Shown: positions 26,044-35,416, numbered from the stretch's first letter. The stretch is DNA of 64,000 nt from Pedobacter sp. SYSU D00535 (GCF_017355855.1 NZ_JAFEWD010000002.1:558001-622000), one strand, 5' to 3'. Made by a program: numbers and translations. The notes: generated by a model from the sequence alone, not told the origin.

Positions 26044-26577
26044 TTATTTTTTTACCAAAGCTACCGTAGGATATCTTTTTTCCAAAAGATAAAACCCTCC
26101 AAAGAGCAGCACGCCATAAATAACATCGGCAATCAGCATGTTACGTAAAAATGGCAGACCCATAATGTATGATTGTATTATCCCTTGCATATTGTGCGGG
26201 TACCAGCTGTAGAAGAATGCGAAATTGGTAATCAGAAAAAATGCGAAAGCACCGGCAACCGAAGCAAGAGCGACATTGGTTACATTAACTCTGTTTCTTA
26301 TGAATAAACCACAAGCTACCATTGCTACGAACCCTGCATAAACTACAACGTTAAAGCCTTGTCCTATAAAAACATCAGATAGAGCCATCGCGGCTAATGG
26401 TATAATAAAAGCCAGACGTTTGTCTGTGAACTGCGATCCTGCAAAAATTGCAAGAGCACCAACTGCCGTGAAATTCCAGATGTTTGGTAATAAAATAGGT
26501 AAGGCACGGGTAGCGGCGGCAACAATTATTAAGAGGCTCAAAACTAAAAACCGTGTAGATTGCAATTGTTTCATCAT
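26044..26577 (-). CDS. DUF6580-type membrane protein (putative transport component)
   Basis: A 177-residue integral membrane protein with five or six hydrophobic helices. The block PNIWNFTAVGALAIFAG and PLAAMALSDVFIG matches the DUF6580 family as I recall it, whose topology resembles ECF-transporter S components. Substrate unknown; family members are often next to cobalamin-uptake genes, but none is here and no cobalamin riboswitch is seen. The start is the ATG at 26577; a GTG two codons upstream is possible. Confidence 0.65.
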   Translation of the reverse strand: MMKQLQSTRFLVLSLLIIVAAATRALPILLPNIWNFTAVGALAIFAGSQFTDKRLAFIIPLAAMALSDVFIGQGFNVVVYAGFVAMVACGLFIRNRVNVTNVALASVAGAFAFFLITNFAFFYSWYPHNMQGIIQSYIMGLPFLRNMLIADVIYGVLLFGGFYLLEKRYPTVALVKK

Positions 26578-27036
26578 AACCACAAAATTAAAAAAATACT
26601 TCTTTAAAAAGACTCTATTTCATATTGATTTAAAATAGCCGGAGCAGGATATTTTAAAGCTATAGGCTCGCTAAAATTTGTGGACTTTTTGTGGGAATAG
26701 TTAAGTCACGTGTAAAATGACTAGTTCAACGCAAGGTCTTCCTACGAAAAATCAATAATCCATTTAATGTAATAATAACAGAAAAAACACGCGTTATAGG
26801 AAGAAAACGCTTACCTTGCGCGTAAGTCGCGTGATCTTGATCAGAGAGAAGTTGTGGGCGTTTTTTCGGAGTCACGATTGCTACTAATAAAACTAAAATT
26901 TCTGTTTTTTTAAGATTATAACGATATGATTTTAACAGGCAGGGAGAGTGGTTTTGGCTCGAACCTTGCAAGATTACGCAGAGGTTACTAACGTTCAATT
27001 AAATAGGGTAGCTCCTGAAAAGCTGAATAATAATAA
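26578..27036. other. 459-bp intergenic region between the DUF6580 and RRM genes
   Basis: No convincing gene. The forward half could be a long leader for the RRM protein gene. A 90-codon reverse frame (26726-26998) looks random. The inverted repeat TGATC-TT-GATCA (26829-26840) and GC-rich islands (CTTGCGCGTAAGTCGCG) stand out against AT-rich flanks. A non-coding RNA or remnant gene cannot be excluded. Confidence 0.4.
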
Positions 27037-27351
27037 ATGAAAATTTTTATCAAAAATCTGCCATTACAGGTGGAAGAAAAAGAGTTAAGAGAAGTCTTCG
27101 GTGACTTCGGAGTAGTTAAGTCGCTCAGGATTATAAAAGATAAGGAGACAGGAGCCAGTCGTGGTTTTGGTTTCGTAGAAATGCCTGACGAGGCACAAGC
27201 TAAAGAAGCTATTAGAAATATGAATGGTGGCGACTACTACGGAAATAAGATTTTCGTCACTGAAGCCAGAGATGACGATAACGGTGGTGGTGGTGCTAAC
27301 AGAGGTGGCTTTAAAGGCGGTGCGCCTCGTGGAAATACCAGAAGATTTTAA
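27037..27351 (+). CDS. RRM RNA-binding protein, short tail
   Basis: A 104-residue protein with one RNA recognition motif (1-80; RNP2 IFIKNL, RNP1 SRGFGFVEM) and a short Gly-rich tail (DNGGGGANRGG). Paralogous to 13319-13702. It probably binds single-stranded RNA. It has a long non-coding upstream region and its own terminator, so expression may be controlled through the leader, as for other cold-inducible RNA-binding proteins (inference). Confidence 0.9.
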   Translation: MKIFIKNLPLQVEEKELREVFGDFGVVKSLRIIKDKETGASRGFGFVEMPDEAQAKEAIRNMNGGDYYGNKIFVTEARDDDNGGGGANRGGFKGGAPRGNTRRF

Positions 27352-27367
27352 GTTAAGACACCCTTCA

Positions 27368-27406
27368 TAGTTTAATAGTCTCAATTGAAGGCTATTAAAC
27401 TATTTT
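27368..27406 (+). terminator. Terminator of the RRM gene
   Basis: An 11-bp perfect stem TAGTTTAATAG / CTATTAAACTA with a 13-base loop, followed by TTTTA. Confidence 0.7.
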
Positions 27407-27486
27407 ACCTAGCCTGCAATAGTTTCAAATCCATATTTTTCTCAGCTAAACGCAAAATGTGATCCTATAAAATTGCTGGGAAATTA

Positions 27487-27494
27487 TATTTTTG
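27487..27494 (+). promoter_or_regulatory. Probable -7 element for thrS operon
   Basis: TATTTTTG matches TAnnTTTG 53 bases before the thrS ATG. No -33 TTTG at the right distance. A small hairpin TCGCC/GGCGA follows at about 27499-27514 in the leader. Confidence 0.4.
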
Positions 27495-27547
27495 CCCTTC
27501 GCCTAAGCTGGGCGATTTTCAAAAAGAACTAAAAATCATAGTTGTAG

Positions 27548-29473
27548 ATGATTAATATAACACTTCCTGATGGCTCTATCCGCCAATATGAGAAGGGAAT
27601 AACAGCCTTTCAAATTGCACAATCTATTTCCGAAGGATTAGCAAGAAACGTTTTAGCAGCAGAAGTTAATGGTGAATGTTGGGATGCTTCTCGTCCCATA
27701 GAGAACGATTCAACGGTGAAGCTTCTGACCTGGAATGATCAAACTGGAAAGTCCACTTTTTGGCACTCTTCAGCACACTTAATGGCGGAGGCTTTGGAGG
27801 CCCTTTATCCGGGTACTAAATTTGGTATTGGCCCGGCCATAGAGACTGGTTTTTATTACGATGTTGATTTCGGTGATCGTGATTTTTCTTCCGATGATTT
27901 TAAGAAAATAGAAGACAAAATACTTGAGTTAGCCAAGACGAAGTCTGAATTTGTGCGGAAGCCGGTAAGTAAGGCTGATGCAGAACAGTACTTCATCGAA
28001 AAAGGTGATGAATACAAACTTGATTTGATTAAGGATCTTCCTGACGGGTCGATCACATTCTATACACAAGGTAGCTTCACAGATCTTTGCCGCGGACCGC
28101 ACATACCAAATACCGGGTTTATAAAGGCAGTAAAGTTGATGAACGTGGCTGGCGCTTACTGGCGCGGGGACGAATCGCGTAAGCAGTTGACAAGAATCTA
28201 CGGTGTCACCTTCCCTAAACAGAGCGAGCTTTCCGATTATCTGAAAATGATCGAAGAAGCCAAGAAACGTGACCACCGGAAATTAGGCAAAGAGCTGGAG
28301 TTATTCACTTTCTCTGAAAAAGTTGGAATGGGTTTGCCACTATGGCTGCCTAAAGGAACCGCACTTCGGGAGAAGTTAGTGAATTTCTTGCAACGGGCCC
28401 AGATGAAAGCCGGGTACGAGCAGGTAATTACTCCTCATATAGGCCACAAAAATCTTTACATTACTTCAGGACACTACGAGAAATATGGAGCAGATTCTTT
28501 TCAACCGATAAAGACGCCGCAGGAAGGGGAGGAGTTTTTCCTGAAACCAATGAACTGTCCGCACCATTGTGAAATTTATAAGTCCAAGCCACGGTCTTAC
28601 AAGGATCTTCCTGTAAGGTTCGCTGAATTTGGGACAGTATATAGGTATGAGCAGAGCGGCGAACTTCATGGTTTGACACGTGTTCGTGGCTTCACTCAGG
28701 ATGATGCCCATTTATTCTGCCGCCCAGATCAGGTGAAGGAAGAATTCAAGAAGGTTATCGACCTTGTATTATATGTATTCAATGCGCTGGGCTTTGAGGA
28801 CTATACTGCTCAGGTTTCCCTTCGTGACCCTGAAAATAAGACAAAGTATATAGGTACGGACGAGAACTGGCAGCTTGCTGAATCTGCAATCATTGAAGCG
28901 GCTGAAGAAAAAGGTTTGAAAACGGTGGTTGAGCTAGGAGAAGCCGCTTTCTATGGTCCTAAACTTGATTTTATGGTGAAGGATGCTTTAGGAAGAAAAT
29001 GGCAGCTCGGGACAATCCAGGTTGATTACAATCTTCCCGAACGTTTTGAGCTGGAGTATACAGGCAGCGACAACCAAAAACACCGGCCGGTGATGATCCA
29101 CAGAGCACCTTTTGGTTCATTGGAAAGATTCGTAGCGGTACTTATTGAGCACTGTGCCGGCAACTTCCCATTATGGCTAACTCCGGAACAGTTCATTATA
29201 CTTCCGATCTCTGAGAAGTATGAAGAATATGCAAAAAAAGTTTTAGAATCTCTTAATAATTCCGATATTCGCGGGCTGATCGACTTGCGAGATGAGAAAA
29301 TCGGAAGAAAGATCAGAGACGCGGAAGTGAAGAAAATTCCGTACATGCTTATCATAGGAGAAAAGGAAATGGCTGATGGTACAGTTTCGGTACGAAGACA
29401 CGGCCACGGCGATGTTGGAAGTATGAGGGCAGAAGAATTTAGAAATCAATTAATTACAGAAATAACCGTTTAA
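27548..29473 (+). CDS. thrS: Threonyl-tRNA synthetase
   Basis: A 641-residue class II aminoacyl-tRNA synthetase. The N-terminal TGS domain (1-60) is followed by the editing domain ([11 protein letters not shown] and CRGPHIP with metal-type His/Cys), the catalytic core ([11 protein letters not shown]; zinc-ligand Cys in MNCPHHC; motif 2 [19 protein letters not shown]; motif 3 [13 protein letters not shown]) and the C-terminal anticodon-binding domain. First gene of thrS-infC-rpmI-rplT, the usual order in many bacteria. Confidence 0.97.
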   Translation: MINITLPDGSIRQYEKGITAFQIAQSISEGLARNVLAAEVNGECWDASRPIENDSTVKLLTWNDQTGKSTFWHSSAHLMAEALEALYPGTKFGIGPAIETGFYYDVDFGDRDFSSDDFKKIEDKILELAKTKSEFVRKPVSKADAEQYFIEKGDEYKLDLIKDLPDGSITFYTQGSFTDLCRGPHIPNTGFIKAVKLMNVAGAYWRGDESRKQLTRIYGVTFPKQSELSDYLKMIEEAKKRDHRKLGKELELFTFSEKVGMGLPLWLPKGTALREKLVNFLQRAQMKAGYEQVITPHIGHKNLYITSGHYEKYGADSFQPIKTPQEGEEFFLKPMNCPHHCEIYKSKPRSYKDLPVRFAEFGTVYRYEQSGELHGLTRVRGFTQDDAHLFCRPDQVKEEFKKVIDLVLYVFNALGFEDYTAQVSLRDPENKTKYIGTDENWQLAESAIIEAAEEKGLKTVVELGEAAFYGPKLDFMVKDALGRKWQLGTIQVDYNLPERFELEYTGSDNQKHRPVMIHRAPFGSLERFVAVLIEHCAGNFPLWLTPEQFIILPISEKYEEYAKKVLESLNNSDIRGLIDLRDEKIGRKIRDAEVKKIPYMLIIGEKEMADGTVSVRRHGHGDVGSMRAEEFRNQLITEITV

Positions 29474-29486
29474 ACAAAATTTAAAT

Positions 29487-30056
29487 TTGGCATTAGGAAG
29501 ACCAGGTTTTAACAGAGGGCCAAGACCTCCGTTTAAGAAAAAAGAGGCAGAGCATAATATCAACGAGTTCATCAAAGCTCCTCAGATCCGTCTTGTTGGA
29601 GATAACGTTGAGCAAGGTGTTTATTCTTTGAGCGAGGCCAGAGCTATTGCTGAAGAGCAAGAGCTGGACCTTGTAGAAATATCGCCGAACGCTAATCCTC
29701 CGGTTTGTAAAGTAATTGACTATAATAAGTTCATCTACGAGCAAAAGAAAAAGCTTAAGGAGATTAAAGCGAACGCTAAGCAGACGATTATCAAAGAAAT
29801 TCGTTTCGGACCTAATACAAGCGAGCACGATTTTCAGTTTAAGCTGAAACATGCAGTCAGTTTCCTGGAAGCTGGAGAGAAGGTGAGAGCTTATGTCCAC
29901 TTCAAAGGGCGGGCAATTGTTTACAAGGAGCAAGGTGAAATTCTTCTCCTGAAGTTTGCGCAAGCTTTGGAAGAATATGGAAAAGTAGAACAGCTTCCGA
30001 AATTAGAAGGTAAGCGGATGTTCTTGATCGTGGGTCCGAAAGCAACAAAAAAATAG
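29487..30056 (+). CDS. infC: Translation initiation factor IF-3 (TTG start)
   Basis: A 189-residue IF-3. The N-terminal domain has [21 protein letters not shown] and [17 protein letters not shown]; the linker is Lys-rich; and the C-terminal domain has [14 protein letters not shown]. No ATG occurs in frame between the thrS stop (29471-29473) and the middle of the gene, so translation must begin at a rare codon; TTG at 29487 (Leu-Gly-Arg-Pro follows) is the only standard one. IF-3 discriminates against non-AUG starts, so this gives a built-in negative feedback. It lies 13 bases after thrS. Confidence 0.95.
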   Translation: MALGRPGFNRGPRPPFKKKEAEHNINEFIKAPQIRLVGDNVEQGVYSLSEARAIAEEQELDLVEISPNANPPVCKVIDYNKFIYEQKKKLKEIKANAKQTIIKEIRFGPNTSEHDFQFKLKHAVSFLEAGEKVRAYVHFKGRAIVYKEQGEILLLKFAQALEEYGKVEQLPKLEGKRMFLIVGPKATKK

Positions 30057-30062
30057 ATTTTT

Positions 30063-30116
30063 AGATGTGCATATATACTGATGTGTAAATGTGCAACCGA
30101 AATATATTAAACATCT
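30063..30116 (+). promoter_or_regulatory. Interrupted stem between infC and rpmI
   Basis: AGATGT (30063-30068) pairs with ACATCT (30111-30116) and, inside, ATATAT (30071-30076) with ATATAT (30102-30107), enclosing a 25-base loop just upstream of the rpmI ATG at 30137. Position is right for L20-type translational feedback on rpmI-rplT, but the sequence is AT-rich and does not match a known operator. Confidence 0.3.
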
Positions 30117-30136
30117 TAAATTCAAATAAATAGGTT

Positions 30137-30337
30137 ATGCCAAAAATGAAGACCAATTCCAGTGCTAAAAAGCGTTTTAAGCTTACTGGAACAGGTAAAA
30201 TCAAAAGGAACAACGCATTCATGAGTCACATCTTAACAAAGATGTCGACTAAACGTAAGCGTAACTTAGGTCAAAGCGGTCTGGTATCGGATGCTGACAT
30301 GAGCAACGTGAAACGCATGCTTTGCATTGGAAAGTAA
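30137..30337 (+). CDS. rpmI: 50S ribosomal protein L35
   Basis: A 66-residue, strongly basic protein with the L35 signature [20 protein letters not shown] and [16 protein letters not shown] structural component of the large subunit. It is in the usual infC-rpmI-rplT order, 80 bases after infC. Confidence 0.97.
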   Translation: MPKMKTNSSAKKRFKLTGTGKIKRNNAFMSHILTKMSTKRKRNLGQSGLVSDADMSNVKRMLCIGK

Positions 30338-30354
30338 GAATCTGTGACAGATTC
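30338..30354 (+). promoter_or_regulatory. Small perfect hairpin after rpmI
   Basis: GAATCTG-TGA-CAGATTC, a 7-bp stem with a 3-base loop directly after the rpmI stop, 80 bases before rplT. There is no T-run, so it is not a terminator; a processing site or part of the rplT leader is possible. Confidence 0.35.
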
Positions 30355-30433
30355 AGTTAATTAATGTTTAACCCGGCTTCCGGTTGTAAGACTGCTGAAA
30401 AACGCAGCGCCGCCTGCCAAAAAAGAAAACAAA

Positions 30434-30778
30434 ATGCCACGTTCGGTTAACGCAGTAGCGTCAAGAAGAAGAAGAAAAAAGATCTTAGGTTTAGCTAAAG
30501 GCTATTGGGGATCTCGCAGCAAGGTTTACACCATTGCTAAAAACACAGTTGAAAAAGGTTTACAGTACGCTTATCGCGACCGTAAAACCAAAAAGAGAGA
30601 GTTCCGTGCTTTATGGATTCAGCGTATTAACGCAGCTGCACGCCATAACGGTCTATCATACTCTCAATTGATGGGTAAATTAAATAAATCAGGTATCGAA
30701 TTAAACCGTAAAGTTCTTGCAGATCTTGCGATGAATGAGCCAGAGGCTTTCAAAGCAGTGGTTGAAGCGGTTAAATAG
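30434..30778 (+). CDS. rplT: 50S ribosomal protein L20
   Basis: A 114-residue basic protein with the L20 hallmark blocks [43 protein letters not shown] and [11 protein letters not shown]. It is a primary 23S rRNA-binding assembly protein, and in several bacteria L20 represses its own operon. It is followed by a strong terminator, the end of this operon. Confidence 0.97.
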   Translation: MPRSVNAVASRRRRKKILGLAKGYWGSRSKVYTIAKNTVEKGLQYAYRDRKTKKREFRALWIQRINAAARHNGLSYSQLMGKLNKSGIELNRKVLADLAMNEPEAFKAVVEAVK

Positions 30779-30800
30779 TTATTCAACCTGTTATAAATAA

Positions 30801-30832
30801 AAAAAGGGAGCCAAAATTGGTTCCCTTTTTTG
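30801..30832 (+). terminator. Terminator of the thrS-infC-rpmI-rplT operon
   Basis: A 14-bp stem AAAAAGGGAGCCAA / TTGGTTCCCTTTTT (one wobble pair) with a 2-base loop and a T tract. Confidence 0.88.
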
Positions 30833-30857
30833 TTTATTTGCTTTAAAAATTGTTTAT

Positions 30858-31778
30858 ATGGACTTTGGGAAAATCGCTTTAGAACAGCTTACAGAAGTTG
30901 ACTTTTGTCTGCAACCAGACACCGAGTTTACGTTAGACGTACTTCAAGGGCGGACAAAGGTTGCTAATCCAAAGATTTATATTGGTTGCGCGAAGTGGGG
31001 GCGAAAAGAGTGGGTAGGCATGATCTATCCTGAAAAGACAAAAGAGGCCAAATTTCTTGACGAATATGTGAAGCACTTCAATTCTATTGAGTTGAATGCT
31101 GTGTTTTATAACATGCCCAAGAAAGAACAGATAAGAACCTGGAAAGAGAAAGCAGCAGCAGTTCGCGATGACTTTAAATTCTGTCCCAAGTTCTCCAGAA
31201 ATATTTCTCACATACGCAGACTAAAAAATGCGGAGGAGGATACGACCCGGTATTTAGAAAGCATTTATGAGTTTGGAACTTATCTAGGGCCGAGCTTCCT
31301 GCAACTAGCCGATAATTTCGGACCAAATAACTTTGAAACACTTAGGGCTTATCTGGAGCATCTGCCTAGTGACCTACAGATCTTTGTAGAAGTGCGTCAC
31401 CCGGAGTGGTTTGGGAATGAGCATGTGAGGAGGGAGTTCTTTTCTATGCTGAAGACAGTGGGCCGAGGCGCAATCATTACTGACGCCAGCGGAAGAAGAG
31501 ATTGCGTTCATATGCATTTATCAACTCCGGAGGCATTCATTCGATTTGTGGGGAACGGCTTACATCCTACTGATTATAAACGGATTGACGATTGGGCGGA
31601 GAGGATTTCTGGCTGGGTAAACAGTGGCTTAGAGTCTGTTTACTTCTTTCTTCATCAACATGATGAGAAGGACACTCCAATTTTAGGGGATTACACAGTG
31701 AAGAAGTTTAACGAGGTGTTAGGAATAAACCTTGCGGCTCCATCCTTCATCAAATCCCACAACCAACTTTTTACATAA
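30858..31778 (+). CDS. DUF72 (YecE-like) TIM-barrel protein
   Basis: A 306-residue DUF72 protein. Typical blocks are IYIGCAKWGRKEWVGMIYP, FNSIELNAVFYNMP, FCPKFSRNISHIRRL, LGPSFLQLADNF and VEVRHPEWF. The family fold is a TIM barrel resembling UV endonuclease-type metal enzymes; the function is not established. An N-terminal extension of about 40 residues precedes the domain. It lies 26 bases after the operon terminator and is a single gene. Confidence 0.9.
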   Translation: MDFGKIALEQLTEVDFCLQPDTEFTLDVLQGRTKVANPKIYIGCAKWGRKEWVGMIYPEKTKEAKFLDEYVKHFNSIELNAVFYNMPKKEQIRTWKEKAAAVRDDFKFCPKFSRNISHIRRLKNAEEDTTRYLESIYEFGTYLGPSFLQLADNFGPNNFETLRAYLEHLPSDLQIFVEVRHPEWFGNEHVRREFFSMLKTVGRGAIITDASGRRDCVHMHLSTPEAFIRFVGNGLHPTDYKRIDDWAERISGWVNSGLESVYFFLHQHDEKDTPILGDYTVKKFNEVLGINLAAPSFIKSHNQLFT

Positions 31779-31864
31779 GCCTTATAAAAGAGATTTCTAT
31801 TTGAGTAAAAAACCTACTAACTTGGTAGAGTTAATAAATTACTTAACCTTTTAAATTTTACACT

Positions 31865-32500
31865 ATGAGCTTAAGACTAGGCGATGTCGCCCCCAATTTC
31901 CAGGCGCAGACCTCACAGGGCGAGATTGATTTCTACGAGTACCTGGGGGATAGCTGGGCTGTTTTATTTTCGCACCCGGCAGATTATACACCGGTTTGTA
32001 CTACGGAGCTGGGCAGAACTGCAGCATTGAATGACGAGTTTAAAAAGCGGAATGTTAAAGTTCTAGCGTTAAGTGTGGATCCCGTGGATAAGCATTCAGG
32101 TTGGATTCAGGATATCAATGAAACGCAAGGTGTAGTGGTAGACTTTCCACTAATTGCTGATGAAGACAAGAAAGTTTCGGAATTATATGGAATGATTCAT
32201 CCGAATGCTTCCGAAACTGCTACTGTTCGCTCCTTATTTATCATATCACCTGATAAAAAGATTAAGTTGATTATTTCGTATCCTGCGTCAACCGGACGGA
32301 ACTTCCAGGAGATCCTCCGGGTAATTGACTCTCTACAGTTAACAGCCAACTACAGTGTAGCAACACCTGCAGACTGGAAAGAGGGAGAGGATGTAGTTGT
32401 TACGCCGGCAATCAAGACGGAAGACATACCTTCCAAGTTCCCTAAAGGGCACAGAATTGTAAAACCTTATCTTCGTTTTACACCCCAACCGAATAAATAA
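31865..32500 (+). CDS. 1-Cys peroxiredoxin (Prx6 type)
   Basis: A 211-residue peroxiredoxin with peroxidatic Cys in DYTPVCTTELG and no second Cys anywhere, so 1-Cys chemistry. The Prx6-type C-terminal extension with TPADWKEGEDVVVTP is present. It reduces H2O2 and alkyl or lipid hydroperoxides; the external reductant is not visible here. A terminator with a perfect 13-bp stem follows. Confidence 0.93.
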   Translation: MSLRLGDVAPNFQAQTSQGEIDFYEYLGDSWAVLFSHPADYTPVCTTELGRTAALNDEFKKRNVKVLALSVDPVDKHSGWIQDINETQGVVVDFPLIADEDKKVSELYGMIHPNASETATVRSLFIISPDKKIKLIISYPASTGRNFQEILRVIDSLQLTANYSVATPADWKEGEDVVVTPAIKTEDIPSKFPKGHRIVKPYLRFTPQPNK

Positions 32501-32506
32501 CAACGA

Positions 32507-32548
32507 AATCCTGAATAATATTTATTTCTTATTCAGGATTTTATTTTG
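32507..32548 (+). terminator. Terminator of the peroxiredoxin gene
   Basis: A perfect 13-bp stem AAATCCTGAATAA / TTATTCAGGATTT with a 9-base loop, followed by TATTTTG. Confidence 0.75.
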
Positions 32549-32549
32549 T

Positions 32550-32557
32550 TATCTTTG
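32550..32557 (+). promoter_or_regulatory. Promoter -7 element for the cold-shock gene
   Basis: TATCTTTG (TAnnTTTG consensus) directly after the preceding terminator. The ATG is at 32665, so the mRNA would have a leader of about 100 bases, as is common for cold-shock genes. Confidence 0.5.
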
Positions 32558-32664
32558 GTTTAGTCGCCAGTTCTTAAATCTTACCTGAATTATAAATTCC
32601 ATTTCTTTTTCAGTCAGCTTTTTTAAATGGTCGATGTAGTACTAATTTATTTATATTAATTTTT

Positions 32665-32862
32665 ATGAAAACTGGAAAGGTTAAATGGTTTAACGCCGAA
32701 AAAGGTTATGGTTTTATCATTCAGGAAGATGGTAAAGAGATCTTCGTACATTTTAAAGACATACAAGGTGGCGTAAACGCGCTTCGTGACAATGATAGTG
32801 TTTCTTTCGAGGTAGCCGAAGGACGCAAAGGATTACAAGCGGTAAACGTGAAGAAAGCATAA
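32665..32862 (+). CDS. Cold-shock-domain protein
   Basis: A 65-residue CSD protein with both nucleic acid-binding motifs: KWFNAEKGYGFI (RNP1) and IFVHFKDI (RNP2). It is a single OB fold that binds ssRNA/ssDNA and melts RNA structure. The AT-rich leader of about 100 bases may be the cold sensor (inference). A terminator follows the stop. Confidence 0.93.
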   Translation: MKTGKVKWFNAEKGYGFIIQEDGKEIFVHFKDIQGGVNALRDNDSVSFEVAEGRKGLQAVNVKKA

Positions 32863-32884
32863 GTGATCCACGATACTTACTAGG

Positions 32885-32912
32885 AAAGCTCTGCTGTGCA
32901 GGGCTTTTTTTG
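32885..32912. terminator. Bidirectional terminator
   Basis: Stem AAAGCTCTGC / GCAGGGCTTT (one wobble pair) with a TGT loop, then T7, between the cold-shock gene and the convergent methyltransferase. Confidence 0.8.
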
Positions 32913-32915
32913 CGT

Positions 32916-34097
32916 TTATGAGTTAACCCTTTCTGCCTCAATAGCAAGAAGTTGATTTTCTGCACCGGTGCAAAAAATGAGATAAAGATCACCTCCGTCC
33001 TGAATTTTGTACTTCTTTTTAATCTCTTCCACCTGTAGGGGGAAATTCCGTGTAATCACGTTTGCCTTTCGAATACCTGAAGCTTTGAATGTTTTTAGTG
33101 TATTTACTGACCGGATCTTAAAAACTCTACCTACGAAGTTTTCAACTATTCTCTCCGAAGTATATAGATGGGTGTTTCTGTTTAGCTTGCCGAGGTGAAA
33201 GCAGGTTGCAATACTTTTGAAAGCTCCGGCTTTTAGAATCGCTACGTCGGGCTCGTATAGGAATGACAGAGGGTTGTAAAATCTTTCTATCCTGAGGCTT
33301 TTCTCTTGAGCTGGTTCGAAAGTATAAAAGAGGCTGTTTGATTCAGTCAAGGCAGCACAAACAATGTTCGGCTCTCCTTCGAAGCCCGCGTCTATCACCC
33401 AAAGTAGTTCTTTGCAGTCGTTTTTTACGCTTACTACATGTATTTCTTTTACGCTGCTAAGCTCCTGCAATCCGGAATGAATGTCAAATAGGGGAGAAGT
33501 TTTGATAATTACCCGTTTCGCCTTCCCTAGTAACAGCGGCAAGTTCGAAACCACATTAGGCTCTGTATCCTGAAGTAGGAACACTTTTTTAGATTCAACC
33601 CGTCGGGATGGGTCGACAAAAATGGTATCAAAATTAACATCGCTCTTGCTAAGGTACTCTAAGCCGTTTGTGTTTAAAAACTCAATATTGGTTTGGTTGA
33701 GCACGCTAGCATTATGGGAGGCAATGGTAGACAGTTCTGAGTTGAGCTCACAATGGACCACATCTTTTAATCTTTTTGAGAAGTAGTAGCTGTCTACACC
33801 GAGGCCGCCAGTCAGGTCGATTAATCGGTCTCCCAGGGCGAGGGTACTTTTGTATCGTGCAGTAAGTTCAGAAGAGGTCTGTTCGATGGAAATTTTAGGC
33901 GGATAGTAGATGCCTTTCCTTGCGAACCAGGTGGGAAGCTTCTTTTCACACTTCTTCCTGCTTTCCAGCTGTTGAGCAAGTTCCCTTGGACTGATGCCAG
34001 CGAAAGGGCTCTTTCCCAATAAGATCCGATTAACGTCATCATCTAGATGCACGTTGAGATAATTCTGAACTTCTTCCTGTAAGATTAAAGGATTCAA
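32916..34097 (-). CDS. Class I SAM-dependent methyltransferase with THUMP-like domain
   Basis: A 393-residue protein. SAM-binding motif I LIDLTGGLGVDSYYF is followed by HCELNSEL and the FVDPSRR motif (DPPY-like position). The C-terminal third matches the THUMP-like domain seen in this Bacteroidota family (SERIVENFVGRVFKI). It probably methylates RNA; the target is unknown. There is no ATG at the front; TTG at 34097 (Asn-Pro-Leu follows) is the likely start. It is 10 bases downstream of aspartokinase in the same operon. Confidence 0.8.
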   Translation of the reverse strand: MNPLILQEEVQNYLNVHLDDDVNRILLGKSPFAGISPRELAQQLESRKKCEKKLPTWFARKGIYYPPKISIEQTSSELTARYKSTLALGDRLIDLTGGLGVDSYYFSKRLKDVVHCELNSELSTIASHNASVLNQTNIEFLNTNGLEYLSKSDVNFDTIFVDPSRRVESKKVFLLQDTEPNVVSNLPLLLGKAKRVIIKTSPLFDIHSGLQELSSVKEIHVVSVKNDCKELLWVIDAGFEGEPNIVCAALTESNSLFYTFEPAQEKSLRIERFYNPLSFLYEPDVAILKAGAFKSIATCFHLGKLNRNTHLYTSERIVENFVGRVFKIRSVNTLKTFKASGIRKANVITRNFPLQVEEIKKKYKIQDGGDLYLIFCTGAENQLLAIEAERVNS

Positions 34098-34107
34098 ATG
34101 CAGTAAG

Positions 34108-35370
34108 TTAATCTTTAACTACTATCTGGGCCGTGTGGCGGCTTGTTTGCTCCAATAGTACTGTTTTTCTTGCCGTTAGCTCACCGATTACTGCTTGTTG
34201 GAAATGCCTCACAGTATAGAGTTTCAAGTCTTGATTGTATTTGATTCGGAACTGTCCGTCCAAAAGCACTTCGAGTTTCTTAAATCGTTTTTCATCCCAA
34301 TCGAAGCAGGCCGAAAAACTTATTGCAGACAACTGCATCATGTTAATTTTTACTCGCGCTTTCGCAAAGATGCCATATATGTCACACAGATGATCCTCTG
34401 TGATAAATGCCAGATCTTTTGTCGAGATGGAAAGTAGTACCTGGTTGTTTTTGACGATAATTGCCGGCTGAGTGATTACTACTTCACTCTCCTTGATGCA
34501 CGTGCCGGGAGCGTGCGGATCTAGAAAAGGTTTTACATAAAGGGGGATTTTTCCGTTCTGGAGGGGTTTAATGGTTTTAGGGTGAATTACAGTTGCACCG
34601 TAAAAAGTCATCTCCAATGCGTCCCGATAGGAGAGCTCCTCATACTTCACAGTATTTTCAAACAGTTTCGGATCAGCGTTTAGCACTCCAGGTACGTCTT
34701 TCCAGATTGTAACTGCGTCAGCTTTGAGGCAGGAAGCAAAAATGGCCGCAGTATAATCAGAACCTTCTCGTCCTAAGGTAGTCGTAAAGTTCTCAGAAGT
34801 CCCCCCGATGAAACCTTGAGTGATAACAATGTGACTTGAAAGCTGAGAGGCGAGTTGTGTTTCTATTGCCGTACAGGTTCTTTTCCAGTCTACCCTTCCT
34901 TCCCGATAGGTGTTGTCGGTATGAATGTAGCTTCTGGCGTCAATCCATTTAACGGGAACTCCCGAGTGAGCCAGGTAGTTACTTACGATCCTGGTAGAAA
35001 GGAGTTCGCCAATAGACACGATCTGGTCGTAGATAAAGTCGAAGTCATCTTGTGGCTCATCTTCCAGCATCCACTCAACCTCTACGAACGTATTCGCTAT
35101 TTCATCAAAGACAGGATGTGAAGCGTCGCCAAACAGCTCAAGCATTACTCTTTCATGGTAGGCTTTGATTCCTTCAAGAACCGCTTGTACATCGTCCCGC
35201 TGCTCAGCATATGCTTTTGTTAGCTCTTCCAGGGCGTTAGTTGTTTTACCCATCGCTGAAACAACGATCAGTAATTGCTTGTCCTTGTAGAGTTGGATGA
35301 TTTTTGCAAGATTTTTGATCCCCTCAGCATCTTTCACTGATGCCCCACCAAATTTGAATACTTCTGCCAT
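34108..35370 (-). CDS. Aspartate kinase (monofunctional)
   Basis: A 420-residue amino-acid kinase: FKFGGASVKD at the N-terminus, VVSAMGKTTNALEEL, the TLGREGSDYTAA substrate motif, WKDVPGVLNADPK and the tail of the kinase domain, then a shortened regulatory region with one recognisable ACT-like block (ARVKINMMQLSAISFS). It catalyses the first step of Lys/Thr/Met/diaminopimelate synthesis. The divergent ACT region may change feedback control. It lies in a reverse run yggS-GNAT-this-methyltransferase. Confidence 0.93.
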   Translation of the reverse strand: MAEVFKFGGASVKDAEGIKNLAKIIQLYKDKQLLIVVSAMGKTTNALEELTKAYAEQRDDVQAVLEGIKAYHERVMLELFGDASHPVFDEIANTFVEVEWMLEDEPQDDFDFIYDQIVSIGELLSTRIVSNYLAHSGVPVKWIDARSYIHTDNTYREGRVDWKRTCTAIETQLASQLSSHIVITQGFIGGTSENFTTTLGREGSDYTAAIFASCLKADAVTIWKDVPGVLNADPKLFENTVKYEELSYRDALEMTFYGATVIHPKTIKPLQNGKIPLYVKPFLDPHAPGTCIKESEVVITQPAIIVKNNQVLLSISTKDLAFITEDHLCDIYGIFAKARVKINMMQLSAISFSACFDWDEKRFKKLEVLLDGQFRIKYNQDLKLYTVRHFQQAVIGELTARKTVLLEQTSRHTAQIVVKD

Positions 35371-35416
35371 CGGCTTATACTTGGAATTTTGAGTTTTGAA
35401 TAGTACTTGAAACGAC

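Noticed and set aside
26584-26710. Cobalamin riboswitch for the DUF6580 gene
   Set aside because: No B12-box-like conserved segments seen.
26726-26998. 90-codon reverse frame upstream of the RRM gene
   Set aside because: No domain, signal or regular composition; mixed basic and Cys residues typical of random translation; no promoter.
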